Source: Sporomusa acidovorans
Lineage (GTDB): Bacteria; Bacillota; Negativicutes; Sporomusales; Sporomusaceae
NCBI RefSeq assembly: GCF_002257695.2
Contig: NZ_CP155571.1
Strand: one strand, 5' to 3'
Length of the DNA stretch: 64,000 bases
The position numbers and the translations under genes are program-made. Under the pieces are notes generated by a model. It saw only the letters and a program-made list of their open reading frames with translations, searched no databases and had not been told where the DNA came from. Below, in pieces: positions 50,912 to 60,378 of the stretch. Each line of letters opens with the position of its first letter. Within the stretch, counting starts at the first letter, position 1.

Positions 50912-52297
50912 TTATCCTTTATCCGAAGCAGTCAGCATGTCAATAAAAGCCTCGGTAAGCTTCGGGTCAAACTGCGTGCCCGCACAGCGGCGCAATTCCG
51001 CGATTGCCGCCTGATCGTCCAGGGCCTTGCGGTAAGGACGGTCATTGGTCATGGCATCATAGGCATCCGCGATCGCCAGGATGCGGCAGGCCAAGGGAAT
51101 CTCCTCACCGGCAAGATAAAGGGGATACCCTTTTCCGTTCCACCACTCCTGATGCTTCAAAATCCAGTCGGCAATCGGCGCTAAGTCCGGCACTGATTTC
51201 GCTATCCGAAAGCCGATCTCGCAATGGCGGCGCATGACAATAATTTCTTCAGGCGTGAGTTTACCAGGTTTAAACAAGATATTGTCAGGAATGCCCACCT
51301 TCCCGATATCATGGAATTTCGCCAGCAGCTTCAAATCCGCAATCATCGGCGCGGAAAGCTGTATTCTTTGCGCAAACTTCTCAATCAGGCTTTCCAGCCG
51401 CTCGGCATGCCCTTCGGTAATATAATCCCGGGCTTCCAACGCCTGCATCATGGCTTGTACGATGGTATTGCGCGTACTTTGGCCCTTATGCATTTTCTCC
51501 CGGTACATATTATTATCCGCTTCTCTAAACAGGGCGTCGATATCGCCATAACCGATTGCCCAGCCGATCGAAAGACTCAGCAGCAGCTTGGGATTGGTCT
51601 TGTTATAATCCTCCACCAACAGCCGAATGGTTTTCGATAGCTCATTCATTTTTTTCGTCTCAGGCTGCGACACCAAGACAGCAAACTCATCGCCGCCAAT
51701 CCGGGCAATCACATCCGGATAAGCCACACAGCCGCGCAGAATCTTAGCAGCCGCCCGCAGCAGCTCATCCCCGGCGAAATGGCCCAACGTATCATTGATC
51801 AATTTCAGTCCGTCAACATCGCAAATAATAATACCGGCATTTTTGCCGCCCTGACCACGCAGCTTAAGCATTTGCTCTTCAAAATAGGCGCGGTTGTAAA
51901 CTTCCGTTAGGGAATCCTTTAAGCTCAGGAATTCCAGTCTTTGCTCAATCTGTTTTTTATACGTAATATCCCGGATGATAGCCATTACCTCAAAATCACC
52001 GCTTTTGACAAACCGGGCCTCATAGTAATGTGCCTGATTATGGATCACTAGTTCGTACTCCATCAGCTGAATACTCTCATTACGGATAGTTTGGTATATA
52101 CAGCCAATCGCCCGCTGGGCTATTTCCCCAGGCATGATATCCATAACGTTTTTTCCTAAAAATTGTTCGGGAGAAGCATATAAAGCAAAGTTAGCCGGCT
52201 GATTATAGCCCAAAAATCTTCCCTGGCTGTCCATACGCAAAATTAAGTCCGGTATAGCCTGCAAAATCTCCTGCTGCACCTGGCCGGCTTGCGCCAA
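50912..52297 (-). CDS. PAS-GGDEF-HD-GYP protein, possibly N-terminally truncated
   Basis: 461 aa. PAS (about 8-115), GGDEF (RIGGDEF intact, 115-275) and HD-GYP (FHDIGKVGIPDNIL, MRRHCEIG, and HQEWWNGKGYPL where HHExxDGxGYP is usual). It can in principle both make and degrade c-di-GMP. The only possible start is a TTG with a weak site. The frame stays open for about 25 further codons upstream (CKRRQDYQQ region) without ATG or GTG, and reads like the end of a lost sensor or membrane segment. A terminator lies farther upstream. Confidence 0.82.
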   Translation of the reverse strand: MAQAGQVQQEILQAIPDLILRMDSQGRFLGYNQPANFALYASPEQFLGKNVMDIMPGEIAQRAIGCIYQTIRNESIQLMEYELVIHNQAHYYEARFVKSGDFEVMAIIRDITYKKQIEQRLEFLSLKDSLTEVYNRAYFEEQMLKLRGQGGKNAGIIICDVDGLKLINDTLGHFAGDELLRAAAKILRGCVAYPDVIARIGGDEFAVLVSQPETKKMNELSKTIRLLVEDYNKTNPKLLLSLSIGWAIGYGDIDALFREADNNMYREKMHKGQSTRNTIVQAMMQALEARDYITEGHAERLESLIEKFAQRIQLSAPMIADLKLLAKFHDIGKVGIPDNILFKPGKLTPEEIIVMRRHCEIGFRIAKSVPDLAPIADWILKHQEWWNGKGYPLYLAGEEIPLACRILAIADAYDAMTNDRPYRKALDDQAAIAELRRCAGTQFDPKLTEAFIDMLTASDKG

Positions 52298-52439
52298 CTG
52301 CTGATAATCCTGTCTTCTTTTACAAAATAACCTATATTTTTTACCGTACTGACATTCTTCTTACTATATGTTATTTCTCGCTAGTATCCTTATCGACATT
52401 TTCTTGCCAGTGTTTCGCCTAACTACTCTATATACCGAC

Positions 52440-52474
52440 AAAAAACCTTCTGGGCATTCCCGGAAGGTTTTTTG
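52440..52474. terminator. Bidirectional terminator
   Basis: AAAAAACCUUC/GAAGGUUUUUU stem. It lies between the divergent GGDEF-HD gene and the small secreted protein, so it ends nothing visible today. Confidence 0.8.
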
Positions 52475-52581
52475 TTAATCGGTTTTATCGATCATCTGCA
52501 TTTAAACTATCAATTTTACAGGTGACCACTACCATGCTAACCTTAGTTAAAATCAGGAATACAGAAAGAAGGTTGATTCTC

Positions 52582-52719
52582 GTGAAACGTAAACTATCCC
52601 TGTTCCTCATTCCCATTCTAATTCTTTGGGGATCTCTCAGTTATGCCGCTGAGAATTCAAATGACGGCATTGCCGGGGCCGGAGCCCAATACAGCGGAGC
52701 GGCAAGCAACCGGCAGTAA
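52582..52719 (+). CDS. Small secreted protein
   Basis: 45 aa with a GTG start nine bases after AGAAAGAAGG: a signal peptide MKRKLSLFLIPILILWGSLSYA, then about 23 residues rich in Gly, Ala, Ser and Asn (AENSNDGIAGAGAQYSGAAS). Not recognised. Confidence 0.5.
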   Translation: MKRKLSLFLIPILILWGSLSYAAENSNDGIAGAGAQYSGAASNRQ

Positions 52720-52723
52720 GGCC

Positions 52724-52900
52724 CTATAGCTGACTGACAATATCCGTCCTGCCAAGTTTTCTAAGCTTATCCTTGGCTTCCGTTACTGTCTGTCCCAGCG
52801 GGGTTTCCTGTGACGTCCCGGCCTTTCGCAACACATATTCGCCGTTGTCGTCAAGAATTTGCTCCAGCATATTGTTACTCATCCAGATCACAGATCGCAT
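52724..52900 (-). CDS. Small protein of unknown function
   Basis: 58 aa from the ATG at 52900, five bases after GGGAGG (MRSVIWMSNNMLEQILDDNG ... GQTVTEAKDKLRKLGRTD). A longer frame from 52951 is possible but lacks as good a site. It lies 75 bases after the arc-operon chemoreceptor on the same strand. Not recognised. Confidence 0.55.
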   Translation of the reverse strand: MRSVIWMSNNMLEQILDDNGEYVLRKAGTSQETPLGQTVTEAKDKLRKLGRTDIVSQL

Positions 52901-52975
52901 AGCTGCCTCCCGTCGTTTTACCTTAGCATTTCCAGCCTTCACTGTCCTCATACCTGGTAAGACACCCGCTATCGT

Positions 52976-54955
52976 TTAAACGTTAAATTGCCGAACAGCG
53001 GCTTTCATTTCTGCCGCCATCCCTGCCAGCCTTTGGCTCGCCGCGGCAATCGCCTGCATCGACGCCGACTGTTCTTCGGTTGCCGCCGACACAGACTGCG
53101 TTTCCCCTGCCGTTCTTCTGCTAAGCTCATCGATAACCCGCACGGAAGATTCGATTTGCTGACTGCCAGTATCCATCTGCCGCAGGGCAACAGACATTTC
53201 CGTTACCTGCTCCGACACTTGCACGACCAGCGTCTCAATCTCCCGAAATGACCTGCCGGCCATACTGATTACCTCAGTCCCCCTGCAAACTTCCCGCGTG
53301 CCATTCTCCATAGCCGCAACGGCTTTTGCCGTATCCCCCTGAATTTTGCTGATCAGACCGGCAATTTTTTTGGCTGCCGCTTGTGACTGCTCCGCCAACT
53401 TACGAACCTCTTCGGCTACCACCGCAAATCCCCGGCCTTGTTCCCCGGCCCGCGCAGCCTCAATAGCCGCATTGAGCGCCAATAAATTGGTCTGTCCGGC
53501 TATCCCGGCTATGGCATCCACAATTTGTCCAATTTCCTGGGAACGCTCTCCTAATGTATGAATCACCTCGGCTGAGGTGGTCACCGTTTTTTCAATAAGC
53601 CCCATCTGCGCAACCGCCTTGTCAAGGTCAACACCGCTCTCCTTGGCTTTATTCGCAGCTTGCGAGGATGCCGCCATCGTTTGCCGGACACCGTCGCTCA
53701 CTTGCTGAATACTTGCCAGCATTTTGTGCACGATCCCCGCAGTCCGGCCTACGGCCGCCAGTTGTTTCTCCGCTCCCCCGGCGATTGCCGCCGCCGCAGC
53801 GGCCACTTGGTTAGACGCCTGCGCCGATTCCTGGACACCGGCGGTAAGCTCTTTCGACGAGGCCGCCACCTGCTCGGCACTGGTATGCACCTGCAAGATC
53901 AAGTTGCGTAAATTGTGGACCATTTTATTAAAGTCTTCTGCCAGGGTGGCGATCTCATCCCGGCCCGCAACGTGCGCCTGGATCGTAAGGTCCCCGCCTG
54001 CCACCAAATTTACCTGGCCTGCCAGCGTTTCCAGCGGCCTGGTTAGCCGCTTTACGGTGATCAAGGTAATGGCAATGACGATCATAACCGCCATACCGGC
54101 TACCAGCAGCAACAGCCCTTGCAATTGCGCCAACGGCTTAAAAACAACTGCTTCCGGTACGGTTATGGCCAACAGCCAGCCCGTTGCCGGCAGTTTCTGA
54201 TAAACGGTCAACATGGTCTTCCCATTTTCCTTGCTCCGGCTAAAGCCTTGGTCTGTATCCATTGCTTTTTGAAAGGAAGTGGCCATGTCTGTCAGTTTTT
54301 CCTCTTCAAACATATTCTTAGACATGATAGCCTCATCAGGATGAGCCAGGATAACCCCTCTGGCGTCAAGCAAATACGCATAGCCTTCACCGTACAAATT
54401 AATGTTTTGCACCTGATCAACAAGCGTTTGCAGCATGATATCCTGCGCCAGCACGCCGCGTACTTCGCCTATCGGGTTCCTGTAAGGCATCGCTGCCGAC
54501 ACCACCATTTGTTTGGTCACTTCATCCAAATAGGGATCTGTAAAAACAAGTTTTCCTTGTTCCATGGCCGCTTTATACCAATCGCGGGTACGCGGGTCAT
54601 AACCCGCAGGCGTCTCATCCCCGCTGCCGTCCACCATCTTCCCTGCTGTCGAACCAAAATAGACACTGAGTATCTCGGTATCCATGGTTTTATAGCCGGC
54701 TAACATGGGCACCGTGATTTCACTAGTACCCACTGAACTTTGCAGCGTGCCGGCAGTGACTGCCAACATTTTTGTCTTACTAACCAGCCAGCCATTCAGT
54801 TGGTTGACATGCGCACTAACAACCGCCTTCATTTCGGCCTGAATTTTCGTCTGTACCTGCTCTTTCGTAAATAGATAGCCGACCATTGACGACACCAGGA
54901 GAGTCGCTACCGACACTATCGAAAAAATCAGCATCAGCTTCTTTTTTAAACTCAT
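52976..54955 (-). CDS. dCache chemoreceptor at the end of the arginine deiminase operon
   Basis: 659 aa from the ATG at 54955 after AAAGGGG; an ATG at 54997 would overlap argR. Membrane helices at the N-terminus and about 270-290 frame a dCache_1 ligand domain with the amino-acid-binding pattern YDPRTRDWY ... FTDPYLD ... GVLAQDI (Tyr, Arg, Trp, Tyr, Tyr, Asp). HAMP follows, then the MCP domain with the tip IAGQTNLLALNAAIEAARAGEQGRGFAVVAEEVRKLAEQSQ. The amino-acid motif and its place after argR suggest arginine or a related amino acid as attractant. Confidence 0.93.
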   Translation of the reverse strand: MSLKKKLMLIFSIVSVATLLVSSMVGYLFTKEQVQTKIQAEMKAVVSAHVNQLNGWLVSKTKMLAVTAGTLQSSVGTSEITVPMLAGYKTMDTEILSVYFGSTAGKMVDGSGDETPAGYDPRTRDWYKAAMEQGKLVFTDPYLDEVTKQMVVSAAMPYRNPIGEVRGVLAQDIMLQTLVDQVQNINLYGEGYAYLLDARGVILAHPDEAIMSKNMFEEEKLTDMATSFQKAMDTDQGFSRSKENGKTMLTVYQKLPATGWLLAITVPEAVVFKPLAQLQGLLLLVAGMAVMIVIAITLITVKRLTRPLETLAGQVNLVAGGDLTIQAHVAGRDEIATLAEDFNKMVHNLRNLILQVHTSAEQVAASSKELTAGVQESAQASNQVAAAAAAIAGGAEKQLAAVGRTAGIVHKMLASIQQVSDGVRQTMAASSQAANKAKESGVDLDKAVAQMGLIEKTVTTSAEVIHTLGERSQEIGQIVDAIAGIAGQTNLLALNAAIEAARAGEQGRGFAVVAEEVRKLAEQSQAAAKKIAGLISKIQGDTAKAVAAMENGTREVCRGTEVISMAGRSFREIETLVVQVSEQVTEMSVALRQMDTGSQQIESSVRVIDELSRRTAGETQSVSAATEEQSASMQAIAAASQRLAGMAAEMKAAVRQFNV

Positions 54956-54984
54956 TCGCTTTACCCCTTTATTCTCGCTTTCAC

Positions 54985-55440
54985 TTACCGTCGCCATAGC
55001 CGGTGAAACGCCGCCAGCACCCTCACCGCCGTTTCCGGTGAGCGGACTGTCACAAACACCGTATCCTGCCCAGCGAGAAAACCGGTCACATCCGGGCAGG
55101 GAACGCCAGCCAGCAGCCTGGCCACCAGTTTGGCCGCGCCGGGCAGCACCTTGCAGACAATCACTGCTTCGCTAACGTCAAAGGAACGGATAAAATCCGT
55201 AAGCAGACGCTGCCGCGTCTGGGGATCAAATCGCTGTTCTGCCGTCGGTACGGCATACCTGCGGCCGCCGACATTAGTAGTCGGCACTTTCTGCAGTTCC
55301 AGTTCCCAGGCATCGCGCGACACCGTGGCCTGGGTCACCGTGAGACCATCTTGCCGCAGCGCGGCCACTAACTCGGCCTGGGTGATAAGGCACTGGCTTT
55401 CTACAAGCTGCCGCAGCTTGGCCTGCCGCCGCTTTTTCAT
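54985..55440 (-). CDS. argR: ArgR-family arginine regulator with an altered effector motif
   Basis: 151 aa. Winged-helix N-terminus (TQAELVAALRQDGLTVTQATVSRDAWELELQKVP) as in ArgR/AhrC, and the C-terminal oligomerisation domain. The arginine-binding motif GTxAGDDT reads GFLAGQDT: the first of the two Asp is Gln. Such changes occur in ArgR paralogues that work as mixed hexamers or respond differently. It lies between arcC and the chemoreceptor; a strong hairpin separates it from arcC. Confidence 0.9.
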   Translation of the reverse strand: MKKRRQAKLRQLVESQCLITQAELVAALRQDGLTVTQATVSRDAWELELQKVPTTNVGGRRYAVPTAEQRFDPQTRQRLLTDFIRSFDVSEAVIVCKVLPGAAKLVARLLAGVPCPDVTGFLAGQDTVFVTVRSPETAVRVLAAFHRLWRR

Positions 55441-55484
55441 GTTCTCCTTCCCCCTTTGTTTTTCTCGTTACACCAGATAGTGCA

Positions 55485-55526
55485 GGGACCCGTCGGCAAC
55501 AAGCGTGCTTGTTCCCGGCGGGTCCC
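55485..55526 (-). terminator. Strong intercistronic hairpin between arcC and argR
   Basis: GGGACCCG.CGG.AACAAGC/GCUUGUU.CCG.CGGGUCCC, about 18 pairs with two mismatches and a tiny loop. No U tract on the minus strand. It may reduce read-through or protect the arc mRNA from decay. Confidence 0.6.
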
Positions 55527-55555
55527 CTGTCTCTACTAATCTTTATCTGTTTCCC

Positions 55556-56494
55556 TTACGGCACAATGCGGGTACCGCTTGTTCCTGTTAATGCTTCTCC
55601 GGCTTTTTCCAGCGAGGTAATAATCGCCAGCCTCCCGGGCTGGGAGGTTACGAACTTGACCCCGGCCCGTACCTTGGGCAGCATACTGCCGTCGGCAAAT
55701 TGCCCGTCTTCGATATACTGTTGGGCGTTTTCGACCGTCAGCCGGTCCAGATTTCTTTGCTCCGGCTTGCCGTAATCCAGGGCCACCTTTTCCACCGCCG
55801 TCAGGATCAGGAGCCCGTCGGCTCTCAGATCCTCGGCCAGCCGTTCGGCGGCCAGATCTTTGTCAATCACGGCGGCGATTCCCTCTAGCATTTGGTCTTC
55901 GGCTTCAATCACCGGAATGCCGCCCCCGCCCACGGTGATGACAACATGGTCCTGGCTGACCAGCTTTTGAACGGTCTCCAATTCCACAATCCGTTTCGGC
56001 GCCGGTGATGCCACCACCCGGCGGTAGCCGCGCCCGGCATCCTCCCGCAGGACATATCCCTGTTCATTTTGGAGAATTTCGGCTTCCTCTTTCGTGTAAA
56101 ACGGACCTATCGGTTTGGTGGGGTTCCGGAAACCTTCGTCCTCCGGGTCGACAACGACCTGGGTGAGCAGCGTGACCACCGGTTTATGAATGTGTCGTTT
56201 ATGCAGTTCTTCCTGCAAAGCCTGCTGGATGTGATAACCAATCATGCCCTGACTCATGGCGCCGCACACGTCAAACGGCATGGGCGGCGTAACGGGTTTG
56301 GCGTACTCGTTTTGCAGCACCAGCCGCCCCACCTGCGGGCCATTGCCATGCACGATGACAATCTGATGCCCGCTTGCGATCAAATCGGCCAGATGCACTA
56401 CCGTCGCTTTCACGGTGCCAAGCTGCGCCTGGGCCGTGGCCGGCTTATTGGCAGCCTGCAGCGCATTGCCTCCAAGGGCAACCACCAATTTCAT
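55556..56494 (-). CDS. arcC: Carbamate kinase
   Basis: 312 aa, normal length. It makes ATP from carbamoyl phosphate and ADP, the last step of arginine fermentation. Signatures are VVALGGNALQ at the start, IVHGNGPQVGRLVLQNEYA, CGAMSQGMIGYHIQQAL, VITVGGGGIPV and DKDLAAERLAEDL. It is the fourth gene of arcA-arcB-arcD-arcC, 60 bases after arcD. Confidence 0.96.
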   Translation of the reverse strand: MKLVVALGGNALQAANKPATAQAQLGTVKATVVHLADLIASGHQIVIVHGNGPQVGRLVLQNEYAKPVTPPMPFDVCGAMSQGMIGYHIQQALQEELHKRHIHKPVVTLLTQVVVDPEDEGFRNPTKPIGPFYTKEEAEILQNEQGYVLREDAGRGYRRVVASPAPKRIVELETVQKLVSQDHVVITVGGGGIPVIEAEDQMLEGIAAVIDKDLAAERLAEDLRADGLLILTAVEKVALDYGKPEQRNLDRLTVENAQQYIEDGQFADGSMLPKVRAGVKFVTSQPGRLAIITSLEKAGEALTGTSGTRIVP

Positions 56495-56553
56495 GGCTTA
56501 TTCGCCTCGCTTTCTTTTCTCATTGCTTCTTGCTTTTTTGCATTTATGAATGA

Positions 56554-57975
56554 TTAACCCAACTGCCCTGTCGCCAGCAGTCCTACTGCCACAATACCGG
56601 CGGCGAACAAGACCAGGGCAATGATTTTCTCATAGCCATTGAAGACTTGTCCCTGTTTTTCCTGCCGGACCTTGGCGTAGACGCCGATACCGACCGCGTA
56701 TAGGATGGTGACCAGCAGGACGTAGGTCAGCCCGGCGGCATAAATCAGCCAGGCCGCATACACACTGGACAGGGCCGCACAAATGAAGTCTTTCGTCCTC
56801 CCGCCTGGATTGGTGTCATAGGTCTCACCGGTAGCCGCCAGCTTCCAGGCATACAGACCGCTGAACAAATAGGGAATCAAAATCGCCGAACTGGCGATAG
56901 AGTACAGCATCTGGTAGGTGCTGCTGGACACCAGCGTGATAATCAGCGCGGTCTGCACCAGCACATTGGTTAAGGTAAGGGAAATGACGGGCGAGCCCTG
57001 CTGATTCTCTTTAGCAAAACACTGAGGCATCACCCCGTCCTTAGCGGCGACAAACGGAATTTCCGCCGCCAGGATGGACCAGCCCAATAGGGCGCCAAAC
57101 AGAGAAATAACCAGACCGGCGTTAATAACCACCGCGCCCCAGGGGCCGACAAGGGCCTCCAGGACATAGGCCGTCGAGGGCGTATCCAGTCCTGCAAGGT
57201 CCGCCTGATTCATGACGCCGAGCGACAGGACCGACACCAGGACATAGATAATTAGCGTGCCGCCAAGCCCGATCACCGTGGCTTTGCCCACATCCCGCCG
57301 CTCTTTGGCCCGGCCGGAGATTACTACGGCGCCTTCAATGCCGATGAAGACCCATAAGGTAACCAGCATGGTGCTTTTTACCTGGTCGGCGACACTGCCG
57401 AGTGAGATATCGGCCTGTCCCCAGATATCCAGCGTAAAGATATCGACGTTAAAGGATACCAGCACAATAATCAAAAACAGGAATATCGGCACCAGCTTGG
57501 CCACGGTTGTGAGGATGTTGACGAACGCGGCCTGTTTCACACCGCGCAGGATCAGCACCTGGATGGTCCAGACCAAAACCGAAGCGCAGACAATGGCTAC
57601 GAAGTTATTCCCCTTGCCGAAGACGGGGAAAAAATAGCCCAGGGCGCCGAATAGCATGACGGCATAGGACACATTGCCGAGCAAGGCGCTCAGCCAGTAG
57701 CCCCAGGCGGCGTTAAAGCCGATGTAATCGCCGAAACCCGCTTTGGCATAACTGTACACGCCGCCGTTCAAATCGGGTTTGCGCACCGCCAGATTCTGAT
57801 AAACGAAGGCCAGCGCAATCATGCCGATCCCGGTAATCAGCCAGCCAACGAGGATGGCGCCGGCCCCTGCCCCTTTAGCCATGTCGGCCGGCAGCGAAAA
57901 GACGCCGCCGCCGATCATGGAGCCGATGACAAGACCGATCAGCGCGATAAGGCCCAGTTTTTTATCATTTTCCAT
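56554..57975 (-). CDS. arcD: Arginine/ornithine antiporter (APC family)
   Basis: 473 aa from the ATG at 57975 after GGAGGGTTGGGT. Twelve or more helices with the APC start IGSMIGGGVFSLPADMAKGAGAGAILVGW, and FIGIEGAVVISGRAKERRDVGKAT, the basic amino acid/polyamine antiporter signature. It exchanges external arginine for ornithine. It lies between arcB and arcC. Confidence 0.92.
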   Translation of the reverse strand: MENDKKLGLIALIGLVIGSMIGGGVFSLPADMAKGAGAGAILVGWLITGIGMIALAFVYQNLAVRKPDLNGGVYSYAKAGFGDYIGFNAAWGYWLSALLGNVSYAVMLFGALGYFFPVFGKGNNFVAIVCASVLVWTIQVLILRGVKQAAFVNILTTVAKLVPIFLFLIIVLVSFNVDIFTLDIWGQADISLGSVADQVKSTMLVTLWVFIGIEGAVVISGRAKERRDVGKATVIGLGGTLIIYVLVSVLSLGVMNQADLAGLDTPSTAYVLEALVGPWGAVVINAGLVISLFGALLGWSILAAEIPFVAAKDGVMPQCFAKENQQGSPVISLTLTNVLVQTALIITLVSSSTYQMLYSIASSAILIPYLFSGLYAWKLAATGETYDTNPGGRTKDFICAALSSVYAAWLIYAAGLTYVLLVTILYAVGIGVYAKVRQEKQGQVFNGYEKIIALVLFAAGIVAVGLLATGQLG

Positions 57976-58082
57976 ACCCAACCCTCCTATCTCTTTATCC
58001 GAAGATTTAGTGCGGATTGCTTGTAGGGCAAAAGGAGTTAGCAGTCCGTAACTAGCCGCAATGGCTCTGTGGGTTCCGGCCG

Positions 58083-59084
58083 CTAGGCGCCTAAGGTGGC
58101 GACCATAACGGCTTTAATGGTATGCAGACGGTTTTCGGCTTCGTCAAAGACGACGGAATGGCTGCCTTCGAAGACTTCATCGGTCACTTCCATGGCGGTT
58201 AAGCCGAATTTCTGATAGATGGCCTGTCCAATCGTGGTCTTGAGGTCATGAAAAGCGGGCAGGCAGTGTTCAAAGATCACACTGCCGTTGCCGGTCAGAG
58301 CCAGCATGTCCGCATTTACCTGATAGGGCTTAAGCAGTTTGATCCGTTCTGCCCAGGCGGCCTCCGGCTCGCCCATGGACACCCAGACATCGGTATAGAG
58401 CACATCAGCCTGAGCCACACCGGCGGCGATATCGTCAGTAATGGTAATCCTGGCACCGCTGACAGCCGCCACTGCGCGGCACCTTTCCACCAGATCAGCC
58501 GCCGGGAACAGCGCTTGGGGCGATACGATACGGAAATCCATGCCCAGCTTGGCCGCCCCGATCATCAGCGCATTAGCCACATTGTTGCGGCCATCGCCGA
58601 CGTAGGCGAACACCATATTGCCAAACGGCTTGTTGAGATGTTCCTGCGCCGTCAGAAAGTCGGCCAGCACCTGGGTCGGATGATCGGCGTCAGTGAGGCC
58701 GTTCCATACCGGCACGCCCGAATAGGCGGCCAGTTCCTCGACAATGCCTTGGTCAAAACCCCGGTATTCAATACCGTCATACATTCGGCCCAGCACCCGG
58801 GCAGTGTCGGCGATGGACTCCTTTTTCCCCATCTGGCTGCCGGTCGGCCCCAGGTAGGTGACATGCGCCCCCTGGTCCAGCGCCGCCACTTCAAACGAGC
58901 AGCGCGTCCGGGTGGAATCTTTTTCAAACAGGATGACGATGTTTTTGCCCTTGAGACGGGGCTGTTCGGTCCCGGTGTATTTGACCCGTTTGAGTTCTTT
59001 GGCCAGGTTCAATAAGTACGTAATTTCTTTGGGTGAAAAATCCTGCAAGGTTAAAAAATTGCGGTTGCGCAAGTTAAAAGCCAC
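58083..59084 (-). CDS. arcB: Catabolic ornithine carbamoyltransferase
   Basis: 333 aa with a GTG start after AGAGGAGAG. Carbamoyl-phosphate loop STRTRCSFEVAA, HPTQVLADFLT, and the ornithine-binding HCLPAFHD, all conserved. In this operon it runs in the catabolic direction, citrulline plus phosphate to ornithine plus carbamoyl phosphate. It follows arcA by 31 bases. Confidence 0.95.
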   Translation of the reverse strand: MAFNLRNRNFLTLQDFSPKEITYLLNLAKELKRVKYTGTEQPRLKGKNIVILFEKDSTRTRCSFEVAALDQGAHVTYLGPTGSQMGKKESIADTARVLGRMYDGIEYRGFDQGIVEELAAYSGVPVWNGLTDADHPTQVLADFLTAQEHLNKPFGNMVFAYVGDGRNNVANALMIGAAKLGMDFRIVSPQALFPAADLVERCRAVAAVSGARITITDDIAAGVAQADVLYTDVWVSMGEPEAAWAERIKLLKPYQVNADMLALTGNGSVIFEHCLPAFHDLKTTIGQAIYQKFGLTAMEVTDEVFEGSHSVVFDEAENRLHTIKAVMVATLGA

Positions 59085-59115
59085 GATTTTTTTCTCTCCT
59101 CTATCTTTTTTGTGT

Positions 59116-60378
59116 TTATAAGTCGGCCCGCACCAGCGGCATGCTCATGCAGCGCGGGCCGCCCCGCCCCCGCGACAGTTCCGACGAGGGAATGACATGG
59201 AGCTTGATGCCATACTCTTCTAAGATCCGGTTGGTGACATGGTTGCGGGCGTACACGACCACTTCGCCCGGCGCAATCGCCAAAGTATTGGCGCCGTCAT
59301 TCCACTGCTCCCGGGCGGCGTGAATCTGATCGCCGCTGCCGCAGCGGATAAGGGTGACCTGGCGCTCCAGATATTTTTCCAGGATGTCTTCCAGCTTCAG
59401 GTTAAGTTTCTCAATCCTAATCCGTACATTCCCACCCCGTTCGGGGCATGGGCGCATTTCATACACGGTTAATGGACCCTCAATCTCGGAATGAATGGTA
59501 AATTTGTCGGTATCCACCATGGTGAACACGGTGTCCAGGTGCATAAACGCCCGGGAAGCCGGGATGTGAAAGGCCAGGACAGTCGCAAAAGAGGTATGGG
59601 CCGTGAACAGTTTGCGGCAGACCTTTTCCACCGACGCCGAGTCGGTCCGCTGGGATATGCCGATCGCCAGTACCTTGTCGCTTAAAATAAGTTCGTCGCC
59701 GCCTTCGAGGGCGGTCGTCTCGTACCGGTCAAACCACAGTGGAATGTTGGCCGCCGCAAAGTGCGGATGATGCTTAAAAATATACTCGGCAAAGAGGGTT
59801 TCCCGGTTGCGCGTCTGGGTGCGCATATGGTTAAGGGTGATGCCGCCGCCAATGGTGGCAAACGGGTCGCGGGTAAAATACAGGTTGGGCATAGGGTCGC
59901 AGACAAAGGGATAGGAATCATTGACCTGCTCAAACAACGACTGCCCCTGGTAACAGGCCAGTTCCTCCCGCCGGACCCCGGCCATCATCTTGTCAATCAT
60001 GGCCTGAGCGGGCAGTCCCAGAAGATAGTCGGTAAGCGCGTAGCTGAGGTTCTCATTTTCAACCCCGGCTTCCCGAATAAACTCACGGATGAACGCTTCT
60101 TTAACCTGCGCATCAGTCAGCGCCTCAGCGGCCAGTTGTTCCAGATACAGCACTTCCACGCCGTTGTCGGTTAACACCTGGGCAAAAGTATCGTGCTCCT
60201 GTCTCGCCACTTCCAGATAGGGAATATCGTCAAACAGCAGCCGTTCCAGCAAGTCCGGCGTTAAATTCTCCACTTCCTGCCCCGGCCGGTGCAGCAGCAC
60301 CGATCGCAAGCGGCCGATTTCGGATGTGACGTGAAGACAGCTTGGGGCTGTCTCGCTTTTTCTTAGGGTATTATCCAT
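59116..60378 (-). CDS. arcA: Arginine deiminase
   Basis: 420 aa. It hydrolyses arginine to citrulline and ammonia. Motifs are LLHRPGQEVENLTPD near the N-terminus, FTRDPFATIGGG, EGGDELIL, HLDTVFTMVD (catalytic His) and the C-terminal GRGGPRCMSMPL with the catalytic Cys. First gene of the arc operon; the ATG follows AAAGGAGAGGACCCCT. A weak promoter (TTCACA, 16 bases, TATACC) precedes it. No clear ArgR box was found by eye. Confidence 0.96.
   Translation of the reverse strand: MDNTLRKSETAPSCLHVTSEIGRLRSVLLHRPGQEVENLTPDLLERLLFDDIPYLEVARQEHDTFAQVLTDNGVEVLYLEQLAAEALTDAQVKEAFIREFIREAGVENENLSYALTDYLLGLPAQAMIDKMMAGVRREELACYQGQSLFEQVNDSYPFVCDPMPNLYFTRDPFATIGGGITLNHMRTQTRNRETLFAEYIFKHHPHFAAANIPLWFDRYETTALEGGDELILSDKVLAIGISQRTDSASVEKVCRKLFTAHTSFATVLAFHIPASRAFMHLDTVFTMVDTDKFTIHSEIEGPLTVYEMRPCPERGGNVRIRIEKLNLKLEDILEKYLERQVTLIRCGSGDQIHAAREQWNDGANTLAIAPGEVVVYARNHVTNRILEEYGIKLHVIPSSELSRGRGGPRCMSMPLVRADL

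Noticed and set aside
56530..56560. An ARG-box-like sequence (TGCATTTATGAAT) between arcD and arcC
   Set aside because: It lacks the two 18-base boxes with proper spacing and lies inside the operon rather than before arcA.
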